In this document: one piece after another, positions 25,001 to 37,233 of the stretch | Layout: the number at the start of each line of letters is the position of its first letter | Position numbering within the stretch: position 1 is the stretch's first letter | Origin: Montifringilla adamsi | Taxonomy: Eukaryota; Chordata; Aves; Passeriformes; Passeridae | NCBI GenBank assembly: GCA_017590115.1 | Contig: JAGGNK010009114.1 | Coordinates: 17,753,937 to 17,817,936, forward strand | Length of the DNA stretch: 64,000 bases | Reading direction: 5' to 3' | Position numbers and translations under genes: made by a program | The notes under the pieces: model-generated | What the model saw: the letters and a program-made list of their open reading frames with translations, nothing else | What the model was told of the DNA's origin: nothing | Database searches by the model: none

Positions 25001-28000
25001 TCTAAGAGACTGCAGTCAGAGCAGTAAGTCAGGATCCTTGTGCTGCTGTTGCTCTTAGTCTTTTAGATGATGGGTTCTTAACTCCATAAATTGTTGCATC
25101 CCTTGTGGACACATGCTGTGTTAGACTTAATCTTGACAGATAGCAAGGAATTGATCACAGAAATAAAACATAACTGGTTGCTTAGTTACCAATGATCACT
25201 ACACAGTTACATTTGCTGTGTGCAAACAGAGCCCTGTAAAAACCAATTACCCCTCATTACAACTCTAAAATGTCAGCTTCAGAGAGCTGAAAACAACTAA
25301 TAATAAAGGGAAATTTGAGTAGAAAAATACAAATGATAATTGGGAACTTCCCCCCCCCAAAATTTTCAAATAGCCACAATCCTGTGGCTGAGGAAAGTAA
25401 ATACATTTGTTTGAAAAAATTAGGATTATTGTTTATTGGCAAAGTGAAAACAAGCATGTTATGCGTGTAAACACTGGGAAAGCAGAAAGTAGTAAATAAA
25501 AATGACAAGCTAAGAATTGCACAAAACTGACCGGGGGGAAAAGACATAGGGAGAATTAAAGAGCTTCAAGATTAGTGATAGTATAAAGGAGCTGAAATAC
25601 TTTGGGTCCAAAAATCAGCATGGTGTAACTCCAAAAATGAAGTGAGGGGGGTGGTGTTTAGGGGGAATGGCTTAGGCATGGGAAACAGCCCTAGGTCTGT
25701 GTGAGGCAGACTTGAAGAGCCAGCAGGTGCAATGGTTGCAGGATCTGCAAACATCCCACTTCTTAAAACACAGATATATGGCTATTGCTGTTTAATACAC
25801 TGTGAGGAGCCACCCTCATACTTCTCACAATTAGGTGCTATTCTTTTGTGGTCCATCCCCAGTAAGCAAATCAATAAATCTCTCATAACTGTGACCTTCC
25901 TTTAGCAAGGTCTGTCTTTCATCTATCAATCAAACACAGCTTTGGTGCCAGCTCTGTGGATAAGCTGCTTTGCTTGAATGCCTTACCAGAAGCACATTCA
26001 TGAGAGGATGCACCACAGAGATGCTGCAGGTTAGATACTCATGGACTAATCCATGCACTGAATTTATCACCAGGACTGTAAACAATTCATTCTTAGCACT
26101 GCTTGTGTCCAGCCTCTCTCCTCCTCAGCAGTTCATCTTCCCTCTCCTAAAATACATGATAACAAAGCACCTATGGAGATTTCTGCCTTCCTTGCATGTG
26201 CTGTAAAGTGCAGCTATCTAATCACGTCCTCATGGCAATGTAAGTTCTCTGAATACAGAAGAGTCAGAGCTGGATGCAGCCACAGTAGAAATGGATTTGG
26301 GCTGAATGCTCTGCTCCTCTCCAGTAAAAACTGCATGGGTTGTGTACAGGAGGGACAAGGACCATAAGTGCCAAATCCTCTACAAGACCTGGACTGGAGA
26401 AATACCCTACCCTGGGTGACCTGCAGTTTACAGAGGAGAAGAAATACACCCATTTCTTCCTTTCTCACCTCTTTATGCAGTGCAGCACAATGTAATAAAA
26501 ATAAATTCTACAGGGGATGAAAAGCACCTTTTTGCCTTTGACTCCATTATGAAATTGGTTCCTGTGTGGCCAGGAGAGAAGCGAAAAACAGAATGAGCAA
26601 TTTTGAGGTTGATAATGAACAGAGAGAAGTGTGTTCCTGTCTATTCAAGAGATGTACAGAAAGTGTTAGAAGCACTTCAGTGTCAGGAAGTGTTTTCTGT
26701 TGTTGAGTTTGAGCAGAAGCTCAGGGAAAAACACTTTACAACAGCCACCAGCTCAGCTCAGTGTTGGCTGTGGAAACTATTGCTCTGTGAAGAAAGTTTA
26801 TCATCAGCCTGGATGGGATGTTTGCAGTGTAGAAGTGCTGCTTGTGTTTACATTAATAGCTGTGTATGCATTAATAGTTGTGTGGGGCAATAAGTGCATG
26901 TGCTCCATTGATGGCTGATCCACAGAGGTGCTTCCTAAATGGGATTGGTTCATAAACATCACAGTGTGCCTGCTCTGGAGAAATATCAGAGATGTAGGAA
27001 CAATGCCCTGAGACTGAGTCTGTGTGAAAGATGGGAAGTGCCTCTCAGCTGCTGTGGTGCCCAGGCCATCTGCCTGAAGGGTGACACTCTGCTCTGGGGG
27101 TCAGCATGTAGCAGCTGACTCTGTTTCTGTAGATGCAAAGCCACCTTTCCTGTGCAAAGACAGAGCTTTGTGATCTCCTGAGAGATGGGGGAGTTCTGTT
27201 GTCTCTTTTGCTCCCTGTAGATCTACCCCAAGTTAGCACTGTCTGCTGCTAATTCTTTGGTTATTATCAAGGCCCCCAGGTATGTAAACCTGGACCAAAT
27301 GAAAAAGGCCTCAAGAAATAACGGGCTTACATCATCATATCCCAGCTGGCAGCACTGCTGAGGACATGGTGGAAAACTTGATTTATTAAAATTGATGAAG
27401 GAACTGGCTAGTCTTGAATAATTCATTACATATCAGCTGCTGCTGAGGTAATAGGAGCTCAGCAAGATCCTCTTTAGCACTGCACAGTGCCTAAAATCTT
27501 TAAATAAGATGAAGTCAAAGACTGGCTAGTTAAAGATTGAAGGGCTTTCTCCATGTGAAGTGAGAGGCCCTGGCTCCTGGTGCTGAGGTCATCCAGCTGC
27601 GAAAATCATCCACGTCTCTCAAATGGAAGCCAGCCTGCTAATGTCACTGATATTTGCCAGGGCATGAAACATTCTGCCTCAGCCATCAACTTCTGCGAAT
27701 ATAATAGCTCAATTTTTCACAATTCTTACTGGAATCAGGTTTAGTTTTCAATATTCACCACAAGCTAGAGATGTCTGAGGGTGTTGGCTTGCTTTTCTGA
27801 TCATTATGCTTGAAAATAAATCAGCCTGGTACACTAAGAAGTAGGCATTACTATTTGAGTACACAACTCTTGAGGTGCAATCTCTGCTGCTGCTCAGGGC
27901 TTTTGTCAGCACCAGCAGAATCAAATTACCCACAGCCTGGGCAGTGGCTGGGATGGGTTTTGGAAGCCCTGGAACAGAATCCTGCTAACTTAATCTGGTC

Positions 28001-31000
28001 CCACTTGATAAACCAAGAGCTCTTTTTAACTCCACTCCTGTCAATGATAAAACCTTTGATAAACACATAAAGCAGCAACAAAATAAGGCACTGTAATAAG
28101 ATGGCTGATACTCCTCTTCCTGTATATCCTCCTGCAGAGGTCAGAGGAATTGTATTTAATAAACAAAGAGGAAAAACCAATTGCTGTAATGAACATATTC
28201 CTGCTTCCCTGCTGCTGGTACAGGGTCTCCACTATCCACAGTTATAGACTCTCCCTGAAGTCCATCACTTTCTCTCTTTCCTGCTGGTGATGATGGAAAC
28301 TGGCCTCACATCCAGTACTATTCTCAGCTCCAGCTCTGGTTTGCATTGCCTTCCTTTGTCCCCCACCAAGCACACAGGAATTTGTGAGGTGATGATGGTA
28401 CAGCACCTCTAGATCATTAAGACAGCTGGACACAAGACAGCCTTTGACTTAAGATCCCAATCAATACAGAGATGGTGATACCTTGTTGATTTCCTCATGC
28501 CAGATTTTACTTCCAGACGCCATTCCTGCTTCAGCCAGAGCAGATGATTTTAGTCAGTGTCTGAAGTATGTTGGTAAAGGTACTCTGATGTACCACTGGC
28601 ATCATGAGACATTTGACATAGCACCAGAAGACTGTCGGTTTCTTGTCCTCTCCAAAAATACTGCTGCATCAATCACTTGTGAAAGTGTTTTAAAAATTAA
28701 AGCCAGCTCGCCCTTGCCTTGAAATGCAGGCAGCACTTTCTCTTCCTGCTGTCTGTTAATAGCCTTTCTGCAGGAGGTCACACAACACTGATTTACACTC
28801 CTGAGCTTTTTGTGGACATAGGTTAATATCATCTGGAGAAGCCACAAACTGAAGTTGTGACTTCTCACCCTGAAGTGTGTGAATGAAGCAAATACACCTT
28901 CTCCCACAGCTGCAGAGTGGGAGATGCTGTGAACAAACTGTAACTTGGTAACATATGAGACTGATGTCTGCTCCCTGATCGCCTGAGACAAGACACTCCA
29001 ATTCCTGTGTTTCAGCTCCATTACCTGTAAGAGGCCAAAATAAAACTACCTTCCAGCATCTGCAAGAACTCTCTTGGCAGTCTCTGAGAACCAAGGAAAG
29101 TCAGGTAAGGTTTCCTAAAACTCAAGTGTAATTACTTGACATTAACTTAATTCTGAGACCTGTGCTCAGGTGTAAGAGCTCCAAGCCACTGTCTGAGCAC
29201 AAGCTGGCATGCCCAGGGACACTGTGCCCTCCCTGAGGGACAATGTGCCTTCCCCTCTGAAGTGGCAAGGACAGGCCTATGGTTTCAGAAGACCAGCCCA
29301 TGACCCATACATGCCTCTCTTTACCCACCACCAGCATAACTCTCTGTGCAGTTCTGTCTTTGCAGCTGCTTTTACCTTTCATTGTTATTTTCTTCTTCTT
29401 TTCCTTCTTTCTTGCCTTTTTTTTAAATTTAGGAGTCATCTCCTCTTCTGGAAAGGGCACATGATTGGGCACAATTGCCCTGGGAGCTGGTTTAGGAGGC
29501 ACAGTGCCCCTGTGACCTGCCAGACAACAGCAGTTGATATGTGGCTTCCTTTGCTTTATTCCTGCAGGAGACCAGCTGGTATTTATAGCATCTTCTCTAA
29601 GCAAGGCATCATCCCTGAGGTACACTCAGGTGAGAGTACTTCAGGGAATTCCCACTGGGAGGTGAGAGTAAAGGATTTTATTATTAAAAAAAAACCAAAC
29701 CAACAACAAAACCCACAAAATCACAAATCCTGGAGGAAATGCCATTTCCTTAAAGTGATTCTGTGAGGTAGGGACTGCAGGACAAGTAGGGAAGCAAGAG
29801 TTCTACCAGTTCCAAAAAAATCCCATTTTTTCTCAGGAACATATTACAAGTCAATTTCAACACAAACCCTTTGGGGAAGGGTGGAAGCTGAAGCCTGCTC
29901 AAACATACACCTGGTTTTAGCTGGGATAGAGTTCATTTCCCAGCCTAAACAGTGAAAAAAACTTAAGAGAAGGGCACAAAGCAACCTACTTCTTATTCCA
30001 GGCAGAAGGGAAGGCAAATCAGGAGTAGGAAAACTTAGATGTTTTTCTTAAAGTTTGTTTGTTGTTTTGGTTTTTATTTTTTTAACCTAAGAGATATAAA
30101 AGAGATGAAATTGAGTTGGCTAGAATTTTGGGGACACTGGAGTGGCTGGGTTCACAAAAGAGTTTGTAAATTGCCTGAAGAGACACATTTGATTCTCTGG
30201 GTACACATGAGGGAGCAAAAGGGCCTTTCTCCCAGTTCTGTCCTCAGTGGTGGTGTGCTGAAGGTACACACTCAGTGCCACTGATGGCCCAGCTAAGTGT
30301 GAAACCTGGCTTTGTCTATACAGCAAAAAGAAATGTTAAATGCTTTTTTATTTTCTCTAAGGATATGGTGGAACTAAGCCAAAAACCTGTATTTGTACTG
30401 CTCTGCCTAAGGCAGCATAAGCACCTTCTCTGGTGAATCACTAGGCCCCAAAGCTTTCACTCCTCCTAAATGAATGCCAAGTATCCTGGGGAAGTGCTGC
30501 CAGGTACAAGGACACAGTGACACTGCTGGGCTAATGCATGATGGGTGTCCAAGGCTGAGGGTCTGCAGGATTCTGCCCCTCACTCCCTAGGTGTGGGATG
30601 AGGTTTGGGATCTAATCCTCTGTATCTGACTTTCACTGTGCCCCAATTCACCTCAGTTTTTCTGCTTAATGCTATTTTCGGATCTTCTATAAAGCATTTT
30701 CCAAATATTTTGCCCAGTATCTTCCACGAAGTGGGTGAGAGATGTTCCTTACTGTTCAGGGGCTCACATGAGCAGGATGTTGGCAGGCAGGTGCACAGGG
30801 TATCTTTGGAGATCAAAGAAAACAGAAGATTGCTGCCACCATGCTTCTATGGACAAATTACACACAGAAACGTTTGGAAATGCATCTTCTGCAAGATGGA
30901 GATAAAGGGTGCAAGGGCAAACCCACTGAGATAAATTTGAGGCTTCCTTTGCAGCTACAACAGTCATGTTGACACACACTAGGTTAAGACCAGACAACTT

Positions 31001-34000
31001 TTTGATGTTAATTGCCTGGCTGCTTTAACAGGATATAAGCTTCTAAGTCCTGAAGTCAGCTGTGTGACACGACCAACTGATATTTACCTCTTCACTGCTT
31101 TATCTTGACCAGTGCTGCAGGGTCAGTGCACATGTTCCTGTGCATTAGAGTTGTCCACAGAACTGGTGGATTATTTTGCAAGAGAAGCAAATAACATTTC
31201 ACATCTGAAGGGACTGATCAGACTTTAATCTCAGGCAAAGCTATTCTGGCCTAGGTTCAGTTTCTGCTCCAAGGAATGGCTCCAAGGCACTGATAACCAT
31301 CATCAGCAACCAGACAATAATCACTGACCTGTTGAGCTACTCACTGGCAGTGCAATGACTGCATCTGGACACCCAATGGCGTATGATTGGTGATGTGACA
31401 CTCAGGCAAGGCAGTCAGTGTCCCTCTGGACTTGCTGAGGGGCACAGAGGTCTCATGCTCTAAGTACACACAGAGTTAGAATACCACAAAGTAGTGGTTT
31501 GAGCATGGCTGAGTATAAGGAAGATTTTTAAGATGAGCCTTGGAACACCAGGATTCCTGCTGCAGTCTGCGCCAATTACCTAGCATGTGGAGGGACGCAG
31601 GACTGCTGAGTCCAACTTCTGCCTTTCTTCTTTGAATCTCTCCCATCCAAGATGATGTAGGATAGGAACACCATGGGGGACAGAAGACACCCCTACTGCT
31701 TCCAAGCACTGCACTGCCCTGTGAGCTGACTCAGTTAGGTGGAGCACCAGATCTGCAGCCAGGCCCAGAAAACCACCAGCAGCCGGGAGCAGCAGGTTGT
31801 GTGGTGCAGAGATAGCAGGTGGTTCCTGGCTGGGGCTGGTCATGCACTTGCACCAGTGCACTGGCACACCCAGCCTGGCTCCACTGAGCCAAGGGTGCCA
31901 CTGAGCCTGTGGAGCAATTCCTGCTAATGAGACTGCAGATCCTCTTGCAGCCATCCCTGTTACAAGCAGCAAGACACTGTCTCAGCCTTCTGATCTCAAC
32001 CTCTGTTAGGGTTTTGTATTAAGAGAACATAGGCTCAATTTCTCATCCACATTATAACTTCAGTGACTTAAGAGTAGAGGAAAAAAGACATTAAATACTC
32101 TTCATCAAGGAGTGCTGGGTCTTTTTCCAAATAAAGTGGAGGAGGATCCATCAGTAGGGTGTAGTCCCACACAAGCAGCTTTACTATCAGGTTCCCTCAC
32201 TGGGAGGAAGGCTATAAGGATAAGCATCTTCCTGCTGCTCCCCGCACCCACAACTACCTTGTGGCTGTCAGCCACGCTCAGCAGGGACATGGGCATGGGG
32301 ACAGTAGGCTGGCCACTGCTAAAGGCTTCCTGGACATCTCTGTGCTTGAAGGAGCACTGCTGGAAGACACCTCCGACTGCAGCTCTCCTCTCCTTGCAGG
32401 ACAGTTCCCATCAGTGAGGACCATCCCTGCATGCTGGGCCTAGGAGTAGGCTCACCTGCACACATCTGTCCTCACAGTCAGTACATCAAACAGAAAGGCA
32501 GCTGGGAGACCCAGACTATTACATACAGAGAAGCAGTACCACAGGCTAGTGTTTACCCTCATCTGCACGGATGTAAACAACCTGCTTGGAAGCAAACAAG
32601 GATACTTGATTTTTGCTACAGCCAGTGTGAGGAGGATACTGCATGGAGTACAGAGCTACCAGGAGAAGCTACAATGAAATCAGCCCGCCCCTCTTCAAGC
32701 CATTTACTGCAACACGAGGCAGGATGAATCAATAATATGTATCGAGCTGGGAAAGTTAATCTGCATCCAGAGCATCATAACAAATTAAAAGGAAATAAAA
32801 TCAGTACAATTCCACTGGCTCTCATTACTATCACAGTGGAGAGTAATTAAAATCTATGGGGTGAATTCAACGCTGTAGGAGCTCTCCTGAAGCCAAAGGC
32901 ACTGTACAAGGGCATTGCTTTTTCCAGATGCTGTGTATTTCCAACAGCAGCAGGAATGGCAAAATGGGCAGAGTGGATAGGGTAGAGTAAGAGCCCAACC
33001 TCTTTAGGAGCCAGGCATTCTGCTGCTTGCTCTTCCTCATGTGGAGTCATGCTGCACCTGCTGCTTTGGTGCTTGATGTGCTGAGTTTCAAAAGCTCCAG
33101 GCATTTGTATGTGAGGCTCCCACTCAAGGACTTCCCAAGCCATTACACAGCTTCCATTCATCAACTCTGGCTGTCACCTCATCCTGCCTGCTCCCCTGCA
33201 TTATCCTGCTGCCTTTGCACTCCTCTCTCCTCCCCACTCCTAAGCACAGCCACCTGTGCTACAGGCTCTCTTAGGTGCTAAAGAAATTGCCTTTTCCTGC
33301 CACAGAAGGAAAAGGCTATCCTTTTTCTGCTATCCTGTTGCCTGATAAGACTCTCAACCCATCTTTCTGTGCTTTCCTATAAACTCCTTATTCTTTGACC
33401 CACACACATTCCTGATGAAGAAGCTGAAGGAGGACTACCACCTGCCCTAAAGCCACTTGCACTCCCATTACAACTCTGCTCCAGTCCTGTATTAATTATG
33501 AGCTGGAGCTGTGCTATAAGGCAGGAATTCAACCTGAAGCAGCATTCACTGCCCACACTTTGATACCTTGACTCTGTGAAGCTCTACTGCCCCACAGCCA
33601 AGGCACTGTCATGACTCAGTGGAGAACCTGATTCCCACTGGGTGGAAGGAGATGTGTGAAGCACAGGAAGCACATTCCTCATCACTGCACACAGCCTTGT
33701 GTCCAACTACCCAGCACTGCAGTGTGAAGCAGCGGTGCAGCTGCCACACTGGCACCCAGAGAGGCAACTGATGGTGACAGCCAGTGGCATGGGGCTGCAC
33801 ATGCAAAGTCTGGTTCACAGGGCTTAGGAGCTGGATACTGCCATTAAAAGAGAGAGGCACTGGATGGAACAAATCAATTTGAGGAAGTCCTATAGAAGGT
33901 GTGTAGCAAAAGATTTCATCTCAGCGTGCTTGTCCAGCTTTCACCTTTATGAACCTCTTATCTCCTGTCACCCCACCCTGTGCGTGGTTTCCACCTGCAG

Positions 34001-37000
34001 AAGCTATGCCAATGTCTGCAGGATGACGCAGCTACTAAATACCATGTGTGGCAAACACCAGTCTGCACACATACAGTGCTGCTGAGGGCTCTTCCACATA
34101 GACATGTTTGCCATATAATAATTATGGAAATCTACAGAGATAATCCAAAGTGATTGTTAATGTTGTTTTACAAATCGGTCCTGCAGGTGGGACTATGGAC
34201 TAAGAGTTGTATTTCCAGATATACCATGATCCTGTTCACTGGAAAAGTGGAGGTCTCACTTGACCTGGCCTTACCTCAGTATGCCTTTCAGAAGTTCAGC
34301 CACTTTATTACCACATATCCACATCTGTAAGCATGTTCAGATTCACCAATGAACAGCACAAAAGCCTCATTCTTAAAAGTCTTCAGCACCTTAAAAGTCA
34401 CAGCCATATTATCACAGAATGTGCTTCAACATTTCACCAAAAACAGGTGCTCGCATCTTTCAAAACAGTTCAGCAAGGAAAGCAAACGAAATCTGTCCCT
34501 TAATAAGTACCTATCTAGTGGCCAACCTCCCTCATTTTTCTAACTTCCATCTGAAATAGCAGACCTCCTCTCCAGATATATAAATCTCATCTGCCTTTCC
34601 TATTACAACAACTTTGAGCTGATTTGTATGACATTTATATATTCTTCAAAGGGATTGTTCTTTAAGGAAGTGTGAGCTTGAGGTACAACTGGAGTTTTGA
34701 TCTGAGTATTACTTCACTTAAAAGAGACTGTGTTTTTACGGTCTTTATAGGAGGTGAGCTACAGGTAGAAGAATGACTTCTAGGCAAAGAGGAAATAAAG
34801 TTTCTGAGTCTCATCCCTCTGTACAGGCCAGGAGGAGTAGTGATCTTCTTCCTATGGAGGTCAAAAGCCATCCTAAATGAAAAAAATATCTAAGGTATGC
34901 ACTAATTTATGCTGCACTGTTGTAAGCATGAACCGGGTTGCTGATGTGGTTGTGGGCTATGCTAATGCCTGCAGCTGCTTCTGGCCAGGTTAGCTCTGTT
35001 TTATGGATTAACTTCATGCTACTGCTGTAATGAAGAATAGCCTCAGGAGTGTGCTGAGAGCCAGAATAAAAAGTGTTGCAGAGTTATTGCTCCACTGTCT
35101 GCATGTGACCAGAAATATCACAGCACTGTGTAGACAAACAATGACTGTCACCCTTGGGAACATGGCTCTGTGGTACCCAGGTAAGAAAAGAACCCAGAAT
35201 AAAGGGCAGAAGATCCTCACTGAGACACAGGACTGGCTGTTGAGTTGGCAGACCTGGTTCTCAGAGCCAGGAATGAGACATCAACTCTTCCTGTTGGAAG
35301 GTGCTCCGCAACTCCAATGGCAGATCAAACAAGTAAGCTGCGCACCTTAATCTTAAAAAGCTGATCAGCCCAGAGGCTGCTTATCAGTACAAAGAAGTCC
35401 ATGGCCTACCCATTCTTCTTTCAAAAACAGATTTTCTTCTTCTTTCTTTTTTTCTCCCGTGACTTTGGCTGATGCTTGTTTTCAGTGATACTGAGCTTTT
35501 AGGGAAGCTGAAGTACTGTGTTGTGAGGTCTCCTCACTGCAGGTACAGCTTCTGCAATCATAAAGCACCAATTTCCAAAGCTGTATCTAGCCCTTAAATA
35601 GGAGGAGAAGTGCCACACTGGGGCTTACTGACAGGTTATATCTTGTGTTGTGGAAACCTGAGCCATGACTGTCCACAGAGAACAGAGCTGTTGCAACAGC
35701 TGTGGTAAAAAATGGGGCACATCAGTGCAAAACAGTTAAGCACCGCAAACCAGGACTCCTGAGGGAGTGCTCTCATCTGCTTGTAACTGAGAGGTCTCAG
35801 TTCAGGCCTGAGGGGTTTTTTTCAGGTTAAACTACCACAGCACAGATTAGCAGTGAAACTCTATTGATCCTTCATGAGAAGCAGTTACCTCCCCCATTCT
35901 TACAAGGCACTTTCTTGGAAAGGCTCTTTCAAGACAGACCTCCTTTGTCTCTAGACCTCTCTGTAAGGTGTGTTTATTGAGAAAGATGCTTGAGATGTAA
36001 CGACCCTTAAGATAAGCAAGGACTTGAGTAGAGGGAATGGTGGGGAAGTTGTCCTTTCAACGAGCTAGGATGCCAGCAAATAAATCTGACACAACAGCTC
36101 CAACAGGCTGTGATACTAGAAATTAATGTGTATCACTTCTGTGCTAGGTCTGAATGGAGCTGTCTCTGCTCAGTGTCTGAGGGTCTTTAATTCCCTTTTT
36201 CCTCGGGGAAGAACCTTGCATGAAAAGTTCAGCTGTGTGTACTCTGAGTCTTGTGAATCACTTGATTGTGGTCAAAGCCACTGTCATCTTTCAGTTGCTA
36301 ACTGGCTTCCTAAACATGCCTACAGAAACAGTAGGATTGCTGTGTGGTAAACAAATTACTTTTGACAGGAGACTGCCAGCACTGCTCCCAGATGCCAGGG
36401 AAGCCACAAGATGGGCTGCACAGTGTCTGACTGGAGCAGCCCTAGCTCTAGCATTGCATCTACAGCTAGTGCAGCGTCAGGCTGCTTCTGCAAGCACTAA
36501 CAAAGAACCAAGCCTGCAAACTCCCACCACCATCTGCTGAAGCTTCATATCCCAAAGGAAAACTGGATTTTTGCTTACACGTATCTTTAAGCATTTCAAC
36601 AGCAGAAAAGGCAAGGGCGTAGACACTCTCTCTAGCTTAAAACACAAAGCCATGTTTTTTCTTTATAAGAAAAAATTTACTGTTGCTCCTTGACTTCCCA
36701 TCTAGGACAGGGTTTCTTTCAAAAGCTTTAGAACCTTTACTCCCTTTCTGGAGAGAAATCCTTAGGACAGGTACCACTGAGTTCCCAAACAAGTTATTTC
36801 TAGAATGTGAAAATAAACACAGGTTCCAAAAGGTCTGCAAAGGGCCCTGAGATGTTACATGGCAAAGTGAATATCAGCAGACAACGGAGATTTTTTTCCC
36901 CTTGTGCTTCACCTTGAAGCAGCTGTTAGCAAAGCCAGAAAACTCCTCTGCCCCTTGGTGTATTTAATACAGCCTTGGCAAAGGGACTGCAATCAGCTCA

Positions 37001-37215
37001 TGAATATGAGAATTGCCTAATTCTCCAGCTATTCTTATTACCTCAGCCCGAGGATACCAGCTTTTCATAACTAATTCCTGAAATCACAGACTTTCCACTG
37101 TCCTTTCTGTCCTTGAGCAGCAAATCACTCCTCCTCATGTAACAGATGCTGTGGTGACACCCGTTTTCCCAGGGCCCTTCCCTAGCAGGGACAGCACTGT
37201 GGACAAGGTTATTGA

Positions 37216-37233
37216 CCCCCCCCCCCCCCCCCC
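37216..37233 (+). repeat. Poly(C) run of 18 (poly(G) on minus)
   Basis: This is an uninterrupted C18. On the minus strand the G run could fold into G-quadruplex structures. Shorter C runs lie at 25350-25358 and 39604-39613. Confidence 0.95.

Noticed and set aside
29209..29766. 185-codon open frame on the plus strand, overlapping a 167-codon one on the minus strand.
   Set aside because: Composition is driven by T-rich and A-rich tracts; no coding bias and no exon signals.
29912..29965. Short stretch (GGTTTTAGCTGGGATAGAG) resembling a word found in avian endogenous retroviral LTRs.
   Set aside because: Only about 50 bases, with no terminal repeats, primer site or internal region, so not enough to call an element.
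31580..31972. 130-codon open frame on the minus strand with Leu/Ala-rich helical stretches.
   Set aside because: No flanking splice sites and no similarity I recognise.
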